NCBI RefSeq assembly: GCF_001854185.1
Contig: NZ_CP017603.1
Span: 124,001-188,000 of the forward strand
Direction: 5' to 3'
DNA from: Clostridium formicaceticum
GTDB taxonomy: Bacteria; Bacillota; Clostridia; Peptostreptococcales; Natronincolaceae
DNA length: 64,000 nt
Position 1 is the first letter of the stretch; every line of letters starts with the position of its first letter. The notes under the pieces are model-generated. The model saw only the letters and a list, made by a program, of their open reading frames with translations, had not been told where the DNA came from and ran no database searches. The position numbers and the translations under genes were made by a program. Shown here in pieces: positions 33,948-43,634 of the stretch.

Positions 33948-35527
33948 ATGATTTTCGCCTCCTTCTTAAAGGCTACACAGGAACCTTTAAGAAGATTACC
34001 ATAATGGCTTAATATTAATTTAGATTGTTCTTCTATTTGAGTAGTCCTTTCGCGATTAATGACTTTTCCTTCGTCTTCATTTCTGTTACAAAGCATTTTT
34101 ATCTTCTCTGTATTAACTCCTATGGGACTGAGCTTTTCCAAATCTTTAATGATATTCTCAACTTTTTCTAATCCTTTTTGACCAATTAATTCAAGAAGGT
34201 CTATGAAATCCTTAGGATTTTCGGTATAATATTTATTGTATATGGTTTGAAGCGTGGGGTTCATTTGTCGCATGGCTGTGCTGGAATGAAGTGACCCAGG
34301 CTTCTTTTTTATGGTTTTTATGTAATGCTCTATCTTAATATTCCAAGTGTGAACACCATAGTTTCTGTTATGCTGAGCTATGAGCTTATTTTGATGGTAG
34401 ACAAAGATTGTTTCTGGATATATTTTTACAAAGACGAACTTACCTACTAGATCATCGGGAACAGAGTATTTGTTTTCATCAATGCTTATGACAGAATATT
34501 TATTGACTCTAAGCTCTGCCGTTCTAGCGGTATCATAACTAGGCATTAATTCAAGAAGATATGGTTTCTCTTCCTCAAGGACATCTCTAGGACTTTTACC
34601 ATCGTTGTACTCTGTTATGCGGTTATTCAGTTTAACTAATACTTCTTGAAGATATTCATTGGCTTCATCAAGGTTTTTAAAGGTATCTCTTTTGCCAAAA
34701 ACCTTTCTCCTTATGTACTCGATACTTCTTTCCACATGACCTTTTTCATTGCCGCTACAGGTATTGCAAAATCTATATCTAAACCCGTAATACAAGGATA
34801 ACTTCAAAAGATCTTCTGTAGGTTCCTTTTCTGTTTTACTGACAAACCTTTTTACAGCTACCTTCATATTGTCATAAACTACTGTTTGATAAACCCCTTC
34901 AATTTGGTTAAAAAACTTCACATGGACATCTAGAAAGTGCTCCATCCTTTGGTTATGATACAACCTAGCATAACGATAGTTGCCTTTAGCACTGGTGAAG
35001 GCTGCCATTTGCAGAGTCTTAGGCTTGCCATCTATGATAAGATTCACATAACCCCAATCAAATTCACATATTTCCCCTAGATGATACTCTTGTCTTATGT
35101 AGGCTTCTTTGGTTTGCTTACAATTCTCCCTGATGTAGGTACATACTGTTGGATAGCTTATATCATAACCTTCTTCAATTAGAGCTTCATAAATATCAAT
35201 CTTTTTCTTCTGTTGTTTACTCCTTCCTGTAGCTTTCTTTATCTCATTTTCCTTGAGGAAAAAGTGAATCCTCTCTATTATCTCATCTGTTAGCTTTCTT
35301 CTAATCCTATTGCTGCTATCATACTTTGGTGCTGAGATAATATCTGTTATTAGTTCCTTATCTTCCTCCTGAGAGTTGAGTAAATCTCTTTTTTTCTTTT
35401 CATACTCCCTAATATATTTTCTTATGGTTTTTCTATCAATTCCAGTTCTCCTATGAATCTCCCACTGGGACTTTCCCTCCCTGAAATGTGATAGAATTAT
35501 TTCTTGTTTTTCCACTAAACTGATCAT
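33944..35527 (-). CDS. istA: IS21 transposase IstA
   Basis: A protein of about 527 aa with N-terminal helix-turn-helix (SQWEIHRRTGIDRKTIRKYI), a DDE integrase core (GEICEFDWGYVNLI carries the first Asp, YDNMKVAV the second, and NEKGHVERSI the Glu), and a C-terminal beta region. Intact length for IS21. Start taken as ATG 35527 after AGGGGGG; an in-frame ATG at 35554 overlaps the IS end region. The element may still be mobile. Confidence 0.92.
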   Translation of the reverse strand: MISLVEKQEIILSHFREGKSQWEIHRRTGIDRKTIRKYIREYEKKKRDLLNSQEEDKELITDIISAPKYDSSNRIRRKLTDEIIERIHFFLKENEIKKATGRSKQQKKKIDIYEALIEEGYDISYPTVCTYIRENCKQTKEAYIRQEYHLGEICEFDWGYVNLIIDGKPKTLQMAAFTSAKGNYRYARLYHNQRMEHFLDVHVKFFNQIEGVYQTVVYDNMKVAVKRFVSKTEKEPTEDLLKLSLYYGFRYRFCNTCSGNEKGHVERSIEYIRRKVFGKRDTFKNLDEANEYLQEVLVKLNNRITEYNDGKSPRDVLEEEKPYLLELMPSYDTARTAELRVNKYSVISIDENKYSVPDDLVGKFVFVKIYPETIFVYHQNKLIAQHNRNYGVHTWNIKIEHYIKTIKKKPGSLHSSTAMRQMNPTLQTIYNKYYTENPKDFIDLLELIGQKGLEKVENIIKDLEKLSPIGVNTEKIKMLCNRNEDEGKVINRERTTQIEEQSKLILSHYGNLLKGSCVAFKKEAKII

Positions 35528-35625
35528 CCCCTTAGCCCCCCTATGAAGTATCATAGGGTTATTTTATATTTCCTCTAGGGGAATTTTCAACTATTCTATT
35601 AGGGTATTTTTAGATTATCATAAAC

Positions 35626-35684
35626 AAGGGCGAAACCGTAGACCGTGTATATCAAAATTAAAGTTTGAACTTGCTTATCTATAG
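35626..35684 (+). repeat. Dispersed repeat segment next to foldback
   Basis: GAAACCGTAGACCGTGTATA followed by an AAAATTAAAG stretch to CTATAG. The same order occurs on the minus strand at 9970-10027. Together with the foldback it looks like a MITE. Confidence 0.65.
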
Positions 35685-35910
35685 ATAACCAACTACAAAG
35701 CTTAACAAAATGCAGACTGGATGCATTTGCAGGAAATGACTACAATGTTCAATTCATGGAAGTGGAAAATCCGTAAAGAAATTTGCATGTTTGAGCGTTA
35801 GCGAGTTTGCAAATTTTAGGATTTTTCACTGGAATGAATTGTTAACATTGTTCATTTCTGAAACCGCAGGAGGTCGTATTTTGTTAAGGTATTAAATTGG
35901 TTATCTATAG
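35679..35910. mobile_element. MITE-like long foldback element between cutC and IS21
   Basis: A 232-bp imperfect inverted repeat. The outer arms are CTATAGATAACCAA (35679-35692) and TTGGTTATCTATAG (35897-35910). Further paired blocks are CTTAACAAAAT/ATTTTGTTAAG, ACAATGTT/AACATTGT, AATTCAT/ATGAATT, and AATTTGC/GCAAATT, with the turn at GCGTTAGCG (about 35797). It has no ORF. A truncated relative is at 9970-10027. Confidence 0.65.
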
Positions 35911-36003
35911 AATAGATCATTTACCTGAGTTGGTCCTCCATATGCCTTATAGCATAGGAGCATCCAACAGCAGATAATATGAAATGTCATCGAATTTACT
36001 TCA

Positions 36004-38544
36004 TTAGAAATGTGTTAACATCGTTCTACTTATGATCTCGTCTTGAACATCCTTGCAAAGTTCAACAAAGAATGCACTATAACCCGCCACACGGACGATT
36101 AAGTCACGATACTGCTCTGGATGCTTCTGTGCTTCTATTAAGGTATTGTTGTCTAAATAATTGAACTGCATTTCACCAAGACCCAACATACAAGCAGTAC
36201 GTAGTAATGTCATAATCCCTTGCTCACCTTCTGGTGTATCCAATAGGCCTGCCATCAGCTTAAAATTATGCACCATACCTAAGTTCATGTTATCGCAAGC
36301 CATCTTAGAAACGGATTTAATGATGGCGGTAGGCCCTTTAAAATCTGCTCCTTGCGTAGGACTGATACCATCAGATAATGGTGTCCAAGCTTTACGTCCG
36401 TTTGCAGATGCACCAGTTAATTGACCAAAAGGCGTGTTGTTAGAGATCGATAAGGTACCATGGCACATAACAGAATATAAAGTTTTGTACTTACGGTGTT
36501 CCATTTCAGTAAAATTAATTAAATCAGCAGCAATTAAATCTACATAGTCATCGTCATTACCATACTTAGGTGCCTGTAGGCAATCATTTCTTAGTTGTTC
36601 ATAGCCTGCAAAGTCAGCTTTCAATGCTTCGTTTATTTGGTGCAGGGTATATTTCTTTTCGTCATAGACTAATCTTTTAATAGCAGCCATAGAATCTACA
36701 TAGGTTGCTAAACCACTCCACACAACCCCTGGACCAAAGTTGTACATAGCACCGCCGGCAGAAACGTCTTTACCCTTTTCCATACATCCTTCATACATAA
36801 TGGACATCAGAGGTTTTGGTGCTAATTCTCTATGAACACGCTGTGATATAACGGTAGCTATACTGCTTAACTTAGTAATATATTTAATCTGTTCCTTAAC
36901 AGCATTTTCAAAGTCTTCGTAAGTTTTGAAATGATTTAGATCACCCATATCAGGACAAACCTGCTTACCATACCATAATGGAATACCTTTGTTCAGTGCT
37001 AGTTCAATAGCAATAGGCCATTGTGTATAGGCTGTAGAGGTCCACTGATATAAACGACCAGACTTTTGTGGTTCAACACAACCCATTAAGCAATAGTCAC
37101 GGGCATCCTCTATAGAGACTCCCTTTGCCAGCATCATCTTAATATGAACATCGTCAAAATGGCATGCTGGGAATCCCATACCAGAGCGGACAACCTCAAC
37201 GATCTTCTTTAAATATTTCTTTGGTGACTTGCTATGAATACGTGTTGCCAAGGATGGCTGATAGATTCTAACATGACGAACTGCATCCATTAATAAGTAG
37301 GTCAAATCATTTGTGGCATCAAGACCTTCGCGGGTAACACCACCAACGCACATGTTTACAAATGGTTGATAACCTGCAAAGAATTTAGATCCACCTTCAC
37401 TCGTAACCCACATCATCTCTGACATTTTGATTAGCATACAACCAGATAATTCAAATGCTTCATATTCCGTCATACGACCACTTTCTATATCTGCTTTGTA
37501 GAATGGATACATATATTGGTCAACACGACCAATTGACATCCCGGTTTGGTTTTCTTCAACGACTAATAAGGATTCCACAGTCCAAACAGCCTGAATGGCT
37601 TCCCAAAAGGTGCTAGGTTTATGGGCTGGAACTCTGCTATTTATTTCAGCAATTTTTTGTAGTTCTGCCTTACGCTTAGGATTCGTCTCCTTTGCTGCTA
37701 GTTCAGTAGCATACTCAGATAAACGTTTGGCATAGATCATAACCCCTTCCGTGGTTTCAATAACAGCTTTATAGTAATAAATCTTTTCAATATCCTCAGG
37801 GTTTTCGTAGCTTAGTTTGTCTAAGTGCTCTTGTGCTTCCCTTTGAATGTCCAACATACCTTTTTTCATTAAGATTACATCATAACCTGGGTTGGAATCT
37901 CCACCACCATTTAGTGCATGGTAGGAACAGTCAGAAACAAAGGATTCCCCTGAAATCTCCCAAACACCCGCCTCTCGGTATTGGTCTTCGCAATATTCAT
38001 CAACAGATTTACCTTTCCAGAAAGGGAAAAGCTCTTCCCGCATATATTTCTTATCTTCTTCTGATATATAAAATGGATCTTGAGGACGAGTACCAATAGT
38101 ATCAATTTCATTTTCCATCCATCTCCAAGCTATATCAGGAGAAAAAGCCCCAGCACGAGGTGCACCACAAGGCGCTCCCACAATCAATTCGTCTTCTTGA
38201 ATGACTAAGGGTGCAGTTTCACAACAGTAGCGAAAACTTTTCGCTCTTAGTAAAGTCTTAGGCATACCAGGGTTTTCCTTAGCAATCTTGGTGATAGCCC
38301 GGGCACGGTATGTGGTGATACTAGGTTTCCACTTTAAATAGGTCTCCTTTAGTCTCTTAAGACGTTCCGTCATACCATCTGGGATTCCAGTCTCCTTCAC
38401 ATCTGACTGTATGTAACCTGTAGTATCCTCCTTTGCCATTTCCTTGGAAATGCCTTCAAAAACCTTCATCAAAGATGATCGTTCTTCTACAGACATATTT
38501 TTAGTAGCTTCTGCAAGCTTATTTGAAAATTCACGAATATCCAA
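36004..38544 (-). CDS. cutC: Choline trimethylamine-lyase (glycyl radical enzyme)
   Basis: Cleaves choline to trimethylamine and acetaldehyde in the compartment. From TTG 38544 (after GGAGGGAAGG) the protein has 846 aa, with C489 and E491 in MGCVEPQ and the radical glycine G821 in RVAGYSA, exactly the numbering known for the Desulfovibrio enzyme. That supports this start over the TTG at 38559. N-terminal region carries the PFL-like domain, with [14 protein letters not shown]. Two shell genes precede it. cutD is 3 kb downstream, past a foldback and an IS21, so coupling is broken. The coding frame is intact. Confidence 0.95.
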   Translation of the reverse strand: MDIREFSNKLAEATKNMSVEERSSLMKVFEGISKEMAKEDTTGYIQSDVKETGIPDGMTERLKRLKETYLKWKPSITTYRARAITKIAKENPGMPKTLLRAKSFRYCCETAPLVIQEDELIVGAPCGAPRAGAFSPDIAWRWMENEIDTIGTRPQDPFYISEEDKKYMREELFPFWKGKSVDEYCEDQYREAGVWEISGESFVSDCSYHALNGGGDSNPGYDVILMKKGMLDIQREAQEHLDKLSYENPEDIEKIYYYKAVIETTEGVMIYAKRLSEYATELAAKETNPKRKAELQKIAEINSRVPAHKPSTFWEAIQAVWTVESLLVVEENQTGMSIGRVDQYMYPFYKADIESGRMTEYEAFELSGCMLIKMSEMMWVTSEGGSKFFAGYQPFVNMCVGGVTREGLDATNDLTYLLMDAVRHVRIYQPSLATRIHSKSPKKYLKKIVEVVRSGMGFPACHFDDVHIKMMLAKGVSIEDARDYCLMGCVEPQKSGRLYQWTSTAYTQWPIAIELALNKGIPLWYGKQVCPDMGDLNHFKTYEDFENAVKEQIKYITKLSSIATVISQRVHRELAPKPLMSIMYEGCMEKGKDVSAGGAMYNFGPGVVWSGLATYVDSMAAIKRLVYDEKKYTLHQINEALKADFAGYEQLRNDCLQAPKYGNDDDYVDLIAADLINFTEMEHRKYKTLYSVMCHGTLSISNNTPFGQLTGASANGRKAWTPLSDGISPTQGADFKGPTAIIKSVSKMACDNMNLGMVHNFKLMAGLLDTPEGEQGIMTLLRTACMLGLGEMQFNYLDNNTLIEAQKHPEQYRDLIVRVAGYSAFFVELCKDVQDEIISRTMLTHF

Positions 38545-38606
38545 AATCCTTCCCTCCAATTCTTTTTCAATGATTTCTTGTTTTAGCTATTTGCACCTGT
38601 GATCCA

Positions 38607-38909
38607 TTAAGGATTCAAAGTTTCAAGGGAATAGCGCGAAATAATTTTTTCAATATCTTGATGCGGACTTGCAATAACGACTGAGCTATAAACTTCAGAA
38701 CCCATATCTTCCACCGCTTTTACACCGGTTTCTACAGCTGCTTTACATGCACCTACATCTCCTCGAACCAGCACAGAAATATAACCAGAGGCTACGTTTT
38801 CAAAACCAATTAATTCAACATCCGCAGCTTTACACATTGCATCCGCAGCCTCCAAAACATAAACGATACCAAATGTCTCTATTAAACCTAAAGCATTGTA
38901 TCTGCCCAT
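38607..38909 (-). CDS. BMC shell hexamer protein
   Basis: A 100-aa single-BMC-domain protein (NALGLIETFGIVYVLEAADAM, GDVGACKAAVETG, SVVIASPHQDI). It builds shell facets. The pore segment differs from the paralogue just upstream, so mixed facets with different permeability are likely. Start ATG 38909 after AGGAGG; an in-frame TTG six bases upstream is less likely. Directly precedes cutC. Confidence 0.92.
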   Translation of the reverse strand: MGRYNALGLIETFGIVYVLEAADAMCKAADVELIGFENVASGYISVLVRGDVGACKAAVETGVKAVEDMGSEVYSSVVIASPHQDIEKIISRYSLETLNP

Positions 38910-38934
38910 ATGCAATCATCCTCCTTATTTACAC

Positions 38935-39231
38935 TTATTTATCAATGTCATAGATTGAAACAATGTCTCCAATAGCTTGAATAGGTCGCGGCATAACGTT
39001 TTGTGCTGTTAATTTGCCTATCGCTGCTGCTGCCGCGGCTCCTGCTTCCACAGCCGCCTTTACGGCAGCAATATCGCCCTTTACCATAATTGTAACAAGC
39101 GTGGAACCTATATTTTCATAAGATACCAGTTCAACATTAGAAGCCTTTAGCATTTTGTCTGCCGCCTCAAGTGCAGGAACCATCCCTACTGTTTCAACAA
39201 GACCTAATGCTTCTTCTCCGTAATATCTCAT
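38935..39231 (-). CDS. BMC shell hexamer protein
   Basis: A 98-aa BMC-H protein with [37 protein letters not shown] and [13 protein letters not shown]. It is the first shell gene in the operon and is likely a major facet protein of the choline compartment. ATG follows AAAGGATGGAAATGCG. 19 bp separate it from the next shell gene. Confidence 0.93.
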   Translation of the reverse strand: MRYYGEEALGLVETVGMVPALEAADKMLKASNVELVSYENIGSTLVTIMVKGDIAAVKAAVEAGAAAAAAIGKLTAQNVMPRPIQAIGDIVSIYDIDK

Positions 39232-39349
39232 CGCATTTCCATCCTTTCAAATCTTTATTGTTTAGTATTACTTCCAACGATTTTGCCTCTGCTTGATAAA
39301 TATCTATTATCTTCTTTGAATCCATGGCATCCAAGGAAGCATCAAATGA

Positions 39350-39616
39350 TTAATCTTTAATGTATTTATTAATTGCATCTTTACCTTCTTGATGTGCTCG
39401 ATAATAAATTTTCAAAGCACCTGCTTGATCTAATTCAACTTTTGCTTCTTCAAGAAGACCATTGGCTTCGGCTGTCATTAAAGCGTTGAGTACATCATCT
39501 TTATTAAGGGCTTTGAATTTGCCGTATTCTCCTTTTAAAGCCTCAATCACATCCTCAGTACAAGCTTCCTTTACTTTTGTAAAATGTTTTAAAATAGCAT
39601 AATTAAGCGGCTTCAT
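39350..39616 (-). CDS. Small helical protein of cut locus (88 aa)
   Basis: An 88-residue soluble helical protein overlapping the transporter gene by 14 bp (ATG after AAGGAGGAGATATTGA). It includes HFTKVKEACTEDVIEAL and a repeat-like second half with LMTAEANGLLEEA. Such short proteins occur next to the transporter in choline microcompartment loci. It resembles winged-helix-like small proteins in spacing, but I cannot assign a function. Confidence 0.7.
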   Translation of the reverse strand: MKPLNYAILKHFTKVKEACTEDVIEALKGEYGKFKALNKDDVLNALMTAEANGLLEEAKVELDQAGALKIYYRAHQEGKDAINKYIKD

Positions 39617-40709
39617 TCAATATCTCCTCCTTTTTATTGAATAAGTCCATTGGATTCATTGCAATTACCAAAATACCTGCCGCCATCATGATTGCAGCAG
39701 TCCATTCTATAACACTCAAACCCCAACCTTCCATACCGCCAATTACGCCAAGCAGTAACCAACAGCTTAGTGGTCCAAAGAAGGAGTAAGTTCCATTGGT
39801 AGCCATTCCTAGAGCTGCACCAGTCATACTGTTTGCCTTATACCACCACATGAAAGAAATAAATGCTACAAAACCAGATACAGCAAACCAAATCATAGCA
39901 GGGCCACTTGTAAAAGCTTGTCCAGCAAGCTTAAATGAAAGCATAGCATTCCCTTCTACCATGCCTAGGATAGGAAGCAAGATTAGTAAGTTGGCAAGGC
40001 CTGATGTTACCTGACGTATGGTAATACCAATCTCAGTATCAATCATAGCTGAACCATAGCCAGCTATAACACCTTCAAATCCCCAACCAAGGGCAGCCAC
40101 AAAAGCAATAATCAATCCCAATACTACACTATCTGCTGCATCACCACCAATACCTACGCTTCCAATCATCACGCTGGCAGCAACACAGATAATAATACCT
40201 ACTGTCATACGTTTATTTAACTCTTGCTTATATAAAACTCTACCTAAAATAGCACCAATTGCTGGACAAAGGGCGGTTATTGGAATCGCCATTGAACCCG
40301 CCAGCTGAATACCAACAACATAGGATACATTGGCAATAGGACCTCCTAAGAGAGCTGCCAGCATGATCATACGACCAGGGGTAGTGTTAATGGTTCTAAA
40401 GAAATCTCCAAGTTTCCCTTTCAAACCTACGTTCAACAATGCCCATACAGCACTGCAAATATCATTTACCGCACTCCCAAGGGCCCCTACAATAAATACG
40501 ATAACAAAAGTTGATAAACCTCCTGTGTTATCCCCATACCAGTCAGCCCAAACCCCCTTAGACATACCTAGTGTCAAGAATGCTGAAAACATACCATAAG
40601 TAAGACCTGATAATAAACCAATAATGATTCCCTTTTTAAAGAACTGTGATGACAACTTCTTCTTAGCAGCAACTGCAGACGCATTAACCACCGATGTTGC
40701 TTCCTTCAT
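39603..40709 (-). CDS. DMT-superfamily membrane transporter of the choline locus
   Basis: A ten-helix membrane protein of 368 aa with two internal repeats of the drug/metabolite transporter type (GLLSGLTYGMFSAFLTLG; IIAFVAALGWGFEGVIAGYG). Found as the first gene of the cut operon, it may import choline or export trimethylamine; sequence does not decide between them. ATG 40709 follows AAAGGAG. Region upstream (40710-40961) should hold the operon promoter. Confidence 0.75.
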   Translation of the reverse strand: MKEATSVVNASAVAAKKKLSSQFFKKGIIIGLLSGLTYGMFSAFLTLGMSKGVWADWYGDNTGGLSTFVIVFIVGALGSAVNDICSAVWALLNVGLKGKLGDFFRTINTTPGRMIMLAALLGGPIANVSYVVGIQLAGSMAIPITALCPAIGAILGRVLYKQELNKRMTVGIIICVAASVMIGSVGIGGDAADSVVLGLIIAFVAALGWGFEGVIAGYGSAMIDTEIGITIRQVTSGLANLLILLPILGMVEGNAMLSFKLAGQAFTSGPAMIWFAVSGFVAFISFMWWYKANSMTGAALGMATNGTYSFFGPLSCWLLLGVIGGMEGWGLSVIEWTAAIMMAAGILVIAMNPMDLFNKKEEILNEAA

Positions 40710-41106
40710 GAACAAAACTCCTTTCTTTTTCTATGTTATATTTATCATAACTGAATAATGGCTTTTTTTATGGCATAAAGTCGATGACTTTACTGTAGAA
40801 TATCCTTTGATTTTTTTGATGTTATTGTACTATCGTCACTTTTTTGTACAAATGGTATCGATTTTATTTTCAGTTAAGGCATTGTATACTCTCTTGTACT
40901 TTAAACCCATCAGCCTTTACAGTTGAAATGGAATTTTTATTGCATAATATCCATCAAAATTAAAAAGACACCTTGATTTCTCAAAGTGTCTTTTTGATTC
41001 ATGTAAATATTATTATTTTATCGGGAATAAGCCGCCATGCTAGAACAGCTATCACAAGAAACATCAAATAATCATTGCTCAAAGAAAAAGCGACGGCTAT
41101 AACTAT
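40710..41106. other. Promoter region of the cut operon and 3' region of the choline kinase gene
   Basis: No gene. Contains the terminator hairpin at 40962. Minus-strand TTTGTACAA and TAGTACAATA (about 40822-40853) recur in similar form near 42337-42373 upstream of the alcohol dehydrogenase, and may be sites for the AraC-type response regulator. Confidence 0.4.
40962..40995. terminator. Intrinsic terminator of the choline-kinase-like gene
   Basis: The hairpin AAAAAGACACCTTGA/TCAAAGTGTCTTTTT (imperfect) has T tracts on both strands, about 110 bp past the kinase stop. Confidence 0.75.
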
Positions 41107-42021
41107 CTAATTCTTTACCATATCGGCAATGGAATAATCTAATGAAATAGTGATTGCCTTGATATTCCTTCGAAAGCGTTCGTATCTCATATAGCAGTAG
41201 TCAAGAAAATCGTCGCCATTGTAGTGTCTAATCAATGCCCATACCGTCCAAAGCAAATCCTGTGCCAGCATATAACACTTAATTTTTAGCACTTCTTCCG
41301 GCGTCGGTAATTGTCCATAGTAATCTAAAACAAGGTATCCAATGGACTCTTCTGTTAGTCTAGACTCTAGAATATATGCAGCCACATCCCAGCTAGGATC
41401 GTTCATTCCAGAATATTCCCAGTCTATAAGATATGTTCTGCCGCTGTCATCTAGGATAAAATTTTCTGGCACTGTATCGTTATGACAAGGAACAGAAATG
41501 ACATTCTTAATATTTTCTTCTAAAAAATCAAGTAGTTGATTTTTCAATGTAAAATAGTCAAAGAAAAAATCACCATTCATCTCTTTAACAATCTCTTCAT
41601 ACTTATTTAATTCCGTTTCAAAATCAAAGAAATTGGGAAAGTGCTTTGGGCTGGTGTGGGTTTTTTTCATTAAATTAGAAACAGCCCTCAAGTTGACAGG
41701 ACAATGTGGATCAGCGAGAGCAATGTTTTTGCTGTTTTTAATGTATGCGCTGATCTTAACCCCACTGATCTCGTCAAAATAAATACACTGGGAATTCAGA
41801 CCCAGCTCTGAGGCAATATTATTATTGACCTTCTCAATTTTCCGGTCAATCATCTGATTGGTCATGCCCCCTGGTTGACGAATAACATATTCCTTACCCT
41901 TGATGTTCATAATGTAGTTGTAATTAGTAAGGCCGCCTGCAAAACGAGATTTATCGAATATAATACTGTCATCATTGAAAACAAGACGCAGTTTTTTTTG
42001 TACGATTTCTTCCATTTTCAT
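41107..42021 (-). CDS. Choline/ethanolamine kinase family protein (LicA-like)
   Basis: A protein of 304 aa in the APH/ChoK superfamily. Catalytic motif CHNDTVPENFI (about residues 187-197) and metal motif YLIDWEYSGMNDP (about 206-218) are complete. It should phosphorylate choline or ethanolamine. Start ATG 42021 after GGTGGAG; GTG 12 bases upstream is an alternative. It lies between the cut operon and the divergent alcohol dehydrogenase, so the locus may both degrade and phosphorylate choline, for example for phosphocholine on the cell surface. Separate transcription is suggested by the terminator at 40962. Confidence 0.82.
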   Translation of the reverse strand: MKMEEIVQKKLRLVFNDDSIIFDKSRFAGGLTNYNYIMNIKGKEYVIRQPGGMTNQMIDRKIEKVNNNIASELGLNSQCIYFDEISGVKISAYIKNSKNIALADPHCPVNLRAVSNLMKKTHTSPKHFPNFFDFETELNKYEEIVKEMNGDFFFDYFTLKNQLLDFLEENIKNVISVPCHNDTVPENFILDDSGRTYLIDWEYSGMNDPSWDVAAYILESRLTEESIGYLVLDYYGQLPTPEEVLKIKCYMLAQDLLWTVWALIRHYNGDDFLDYCYMRYERFRRNIKAITISLDYSIADMVKN

Positions 42022-42494
42022 CAATAACTCCACCCTATATATTAAAATTTATTCTTTGTCCATAGGAGGATACAAGGAACATATAGACATGGATGCCAAA
42101 TGCAACCCATTACCCAGAAAGCCAATTTGTAGCTCCCTGAGACTTAACTTATTATAGCAAGAATAGTCTATAGAATCAATAGACTGCTTTATGTGTACCA
42201 GTAGTTCCCACCAGCAATCCAATTTCAACAGTATTAGACTTCAAACCATTCCTCATTGTAAAGCGATAGCCTTCAGGTACATACTAGGTATACGATAAAA
42301 CTTTACTCCATTTTATAGTGATTGTTCAAGAAAAAAGATTTTGTACAATGTCGGGTTTCAATAGGATACAATAGTGCTACAACGATATGGTGAATCTTCA
42401 ATAAAACAATTGTTTTGTATGATATGATAAATAATCATTTGTTTAAATTATTATTCTACTTAATAAAATTATACATAAATGGGAGGTAATTATC
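42022..42494. other. Intergenic region upstream of the alcohol dehydrogenase and kinase
   Basis: No intact gene. A minus-strand frame of about 35 codons from about 42286 to 42176 (GYRFTMRNGLK, IGLLVGTTGTH) looks like a fragment but has no start. TTTTGTACAATGTC and GGATACAATAGTG (42333-42376) may be regulator sites shared with the cut promoter. Confidence 0.4.
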
Positions 42495-43634
42495 ATAGAA
42501 GATAAGTTTATATTAAAATCCAAAGTTTATTTTAACAATCAATCTCTGCAGTTTTTAAAACAGATTACCGGATCCCGAGCATTTATTGTTGCTGATTCTA
42601 TCATGGAAACATTGGGATATCTTCAAAAAACAGTAGATTATCTAAGTGAGGCAGGAATAAGTTCCGAGGTTTTTTCAGGCGTGCGGCCTGATCCAGATGT
42701 TAAAGTAATTGCAGAGGGGCTGAAGCTTTATAAAAAAAGCAGTGCAGATGTTCTGGTTGCCATAGGCGGGGGTTCCGCCATCGACACTGCCAAAGGCATC
42801 CTTTATTTTGCCTGGAAGTTCGGAAACATAGAGGGGGTGGAAATTAAAAAGCCCCTTTTTATCGCCATTCCCTCTACCAGTGGAACTGGTTCAGAGGTGA
42901 CTGACTTTTCCGTCATTACCTCTGAAGGCGAAAAGGTATGCATCGTAGATGAATTTATAGCCCCAGATATCGCTATATTGGATTCTACCTGTATTCAGCA
43001 TGTTCCTCAACGAGTGGTGGTAGATACAGGAATAGATGTTTTGGTTCATGCCATCGAGGCCTATGTTTCCACAAAAGCAACTGACTTTACAGACGCTCTC
43101 GTAGAAAAAGCAATCAAACTTATATTCGAAAACCTTGAGACCCTCTATAAAGACATGAATAACTTCTATGCAATAGATCGTGTTCAAAATGCTTCCTGCA
43201 TGGCAGGAATGGCATTTACAAATACCGGTCTTGGCATCAATCACAGCCTCGCCCATGCCTTTGGAGGAGCTTTTCACATTTCCCATGGGCGCTCTAATGC
43301 ACTCCTACTCAATGCCGTGATGGAATTCAACGCCGACTTAGCGGGGAGTGCTAACGGTTATGCTGCCGAAAAATATGCAAAGCTAGCAACAATGCTACAG
43401 CTTCCAGCCAGAACAAGCCGTGAAGGAGCTGTTAATTTCATGTTGGCTGTAGACAAACTGAAAAAATCCCTAGGAATCGAAGATGGTATAAGAGGGCTTG
43501 GCATTGAACAGACGGAGTTTGAGGATGCACTGGAACAAATGGCTGAAAAGGCAGTGCTTGACCGATGCACCCCTACGAATCCCAAACAGCCTTCTAAGGA
43601 AGATCTGATTCAAATTTATCGAAAATGTTATTAA
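42495..43634 (+). CDS. cutO: Iron-containing alcohol dehydrogenase of choline locus, with non-canonical start codon
   Basis: A 379-aa group III alcohol dehydrogenase reducing acetaldehyde to ethanol and regenerating NAD+. IGGGSAIDTAKG binds NAD, and the iron ligands are in DTGIDVLVHAIEAYVS, GINHSLAHAFGG and ISHGRSN. The family N-terminus (EDKFILKSKVYF) is encoded in frame upstream of the first ATG (42603), and its start codon is ATA at 42495, eight bases after GGGAGG. ATT and ATC at 42489 and 42492 are also in frame. A G-to-A change of ATG is the simplest reading. Expression may be weak. Confidence 0.85.
   Translation: MEDKFILKSKVYFNNQSLQFLKQITGSRAFIVADSIMETLGYLQKTVDYLSEAGISSEVFSGVRPDPDVKVIAEGLKLYKKSSADVLVAIGGGSAIDTAKGILYFAWKFGNIEGVEIKKPLFIAIPSTSGTGSEVTDFSVITSEGEKVCIVDEFIAPDIAILDSTCIQHVPQRVVVDTGIDVLVHAIEAYVSTKATDFTDALVEKAIKLIFENLETLYKDMNNFYAIDRVQNASCMAGMAFTNTGLGINHSLAHAFGGAFHISHGRSNALLLNAVMEFNADLAGSANGYAAEKYAKLATMLQLPARTSREGAVNFMLAVDKLKKSLGIEDGIRGLGIEQTEFEDALEQMAEKAVLDRCTPTNPKQPSKEDLIQIYRKCY

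Larger units (their letters stand above)
33158..35589 (-). mobile_element. IS21-family insertion sequence, apparently complete
   Basis: A 2432-bp element with istA and istB in the usual overlapping order. Ends are TG...CA with imperfect terminal inverted repeats: left TGAAATTTCCCCTAGGGGA, right (as complement) TGAAAATTCCCCTAGAGGA. Flanks are ACTAAT on the left and ACTATT on the right, a possible 6-bp target duplication with one mismatch. It lies between cutC and cutD, and is transcribed in the operon's direction. Confidence 0.85.

Noticed and set aside
33158-35589. Possibility that istA/istB are part of a Tn7-like or defence system
   Set aside because: IS21 ends, overlapping istA/istB order and no other genes inside the ends; an ordinary insertion sequence.
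37911-38111. Frames inside cutC on both strands
   Set aside because: Shadow frames of a strongly supported 846-aa gene.
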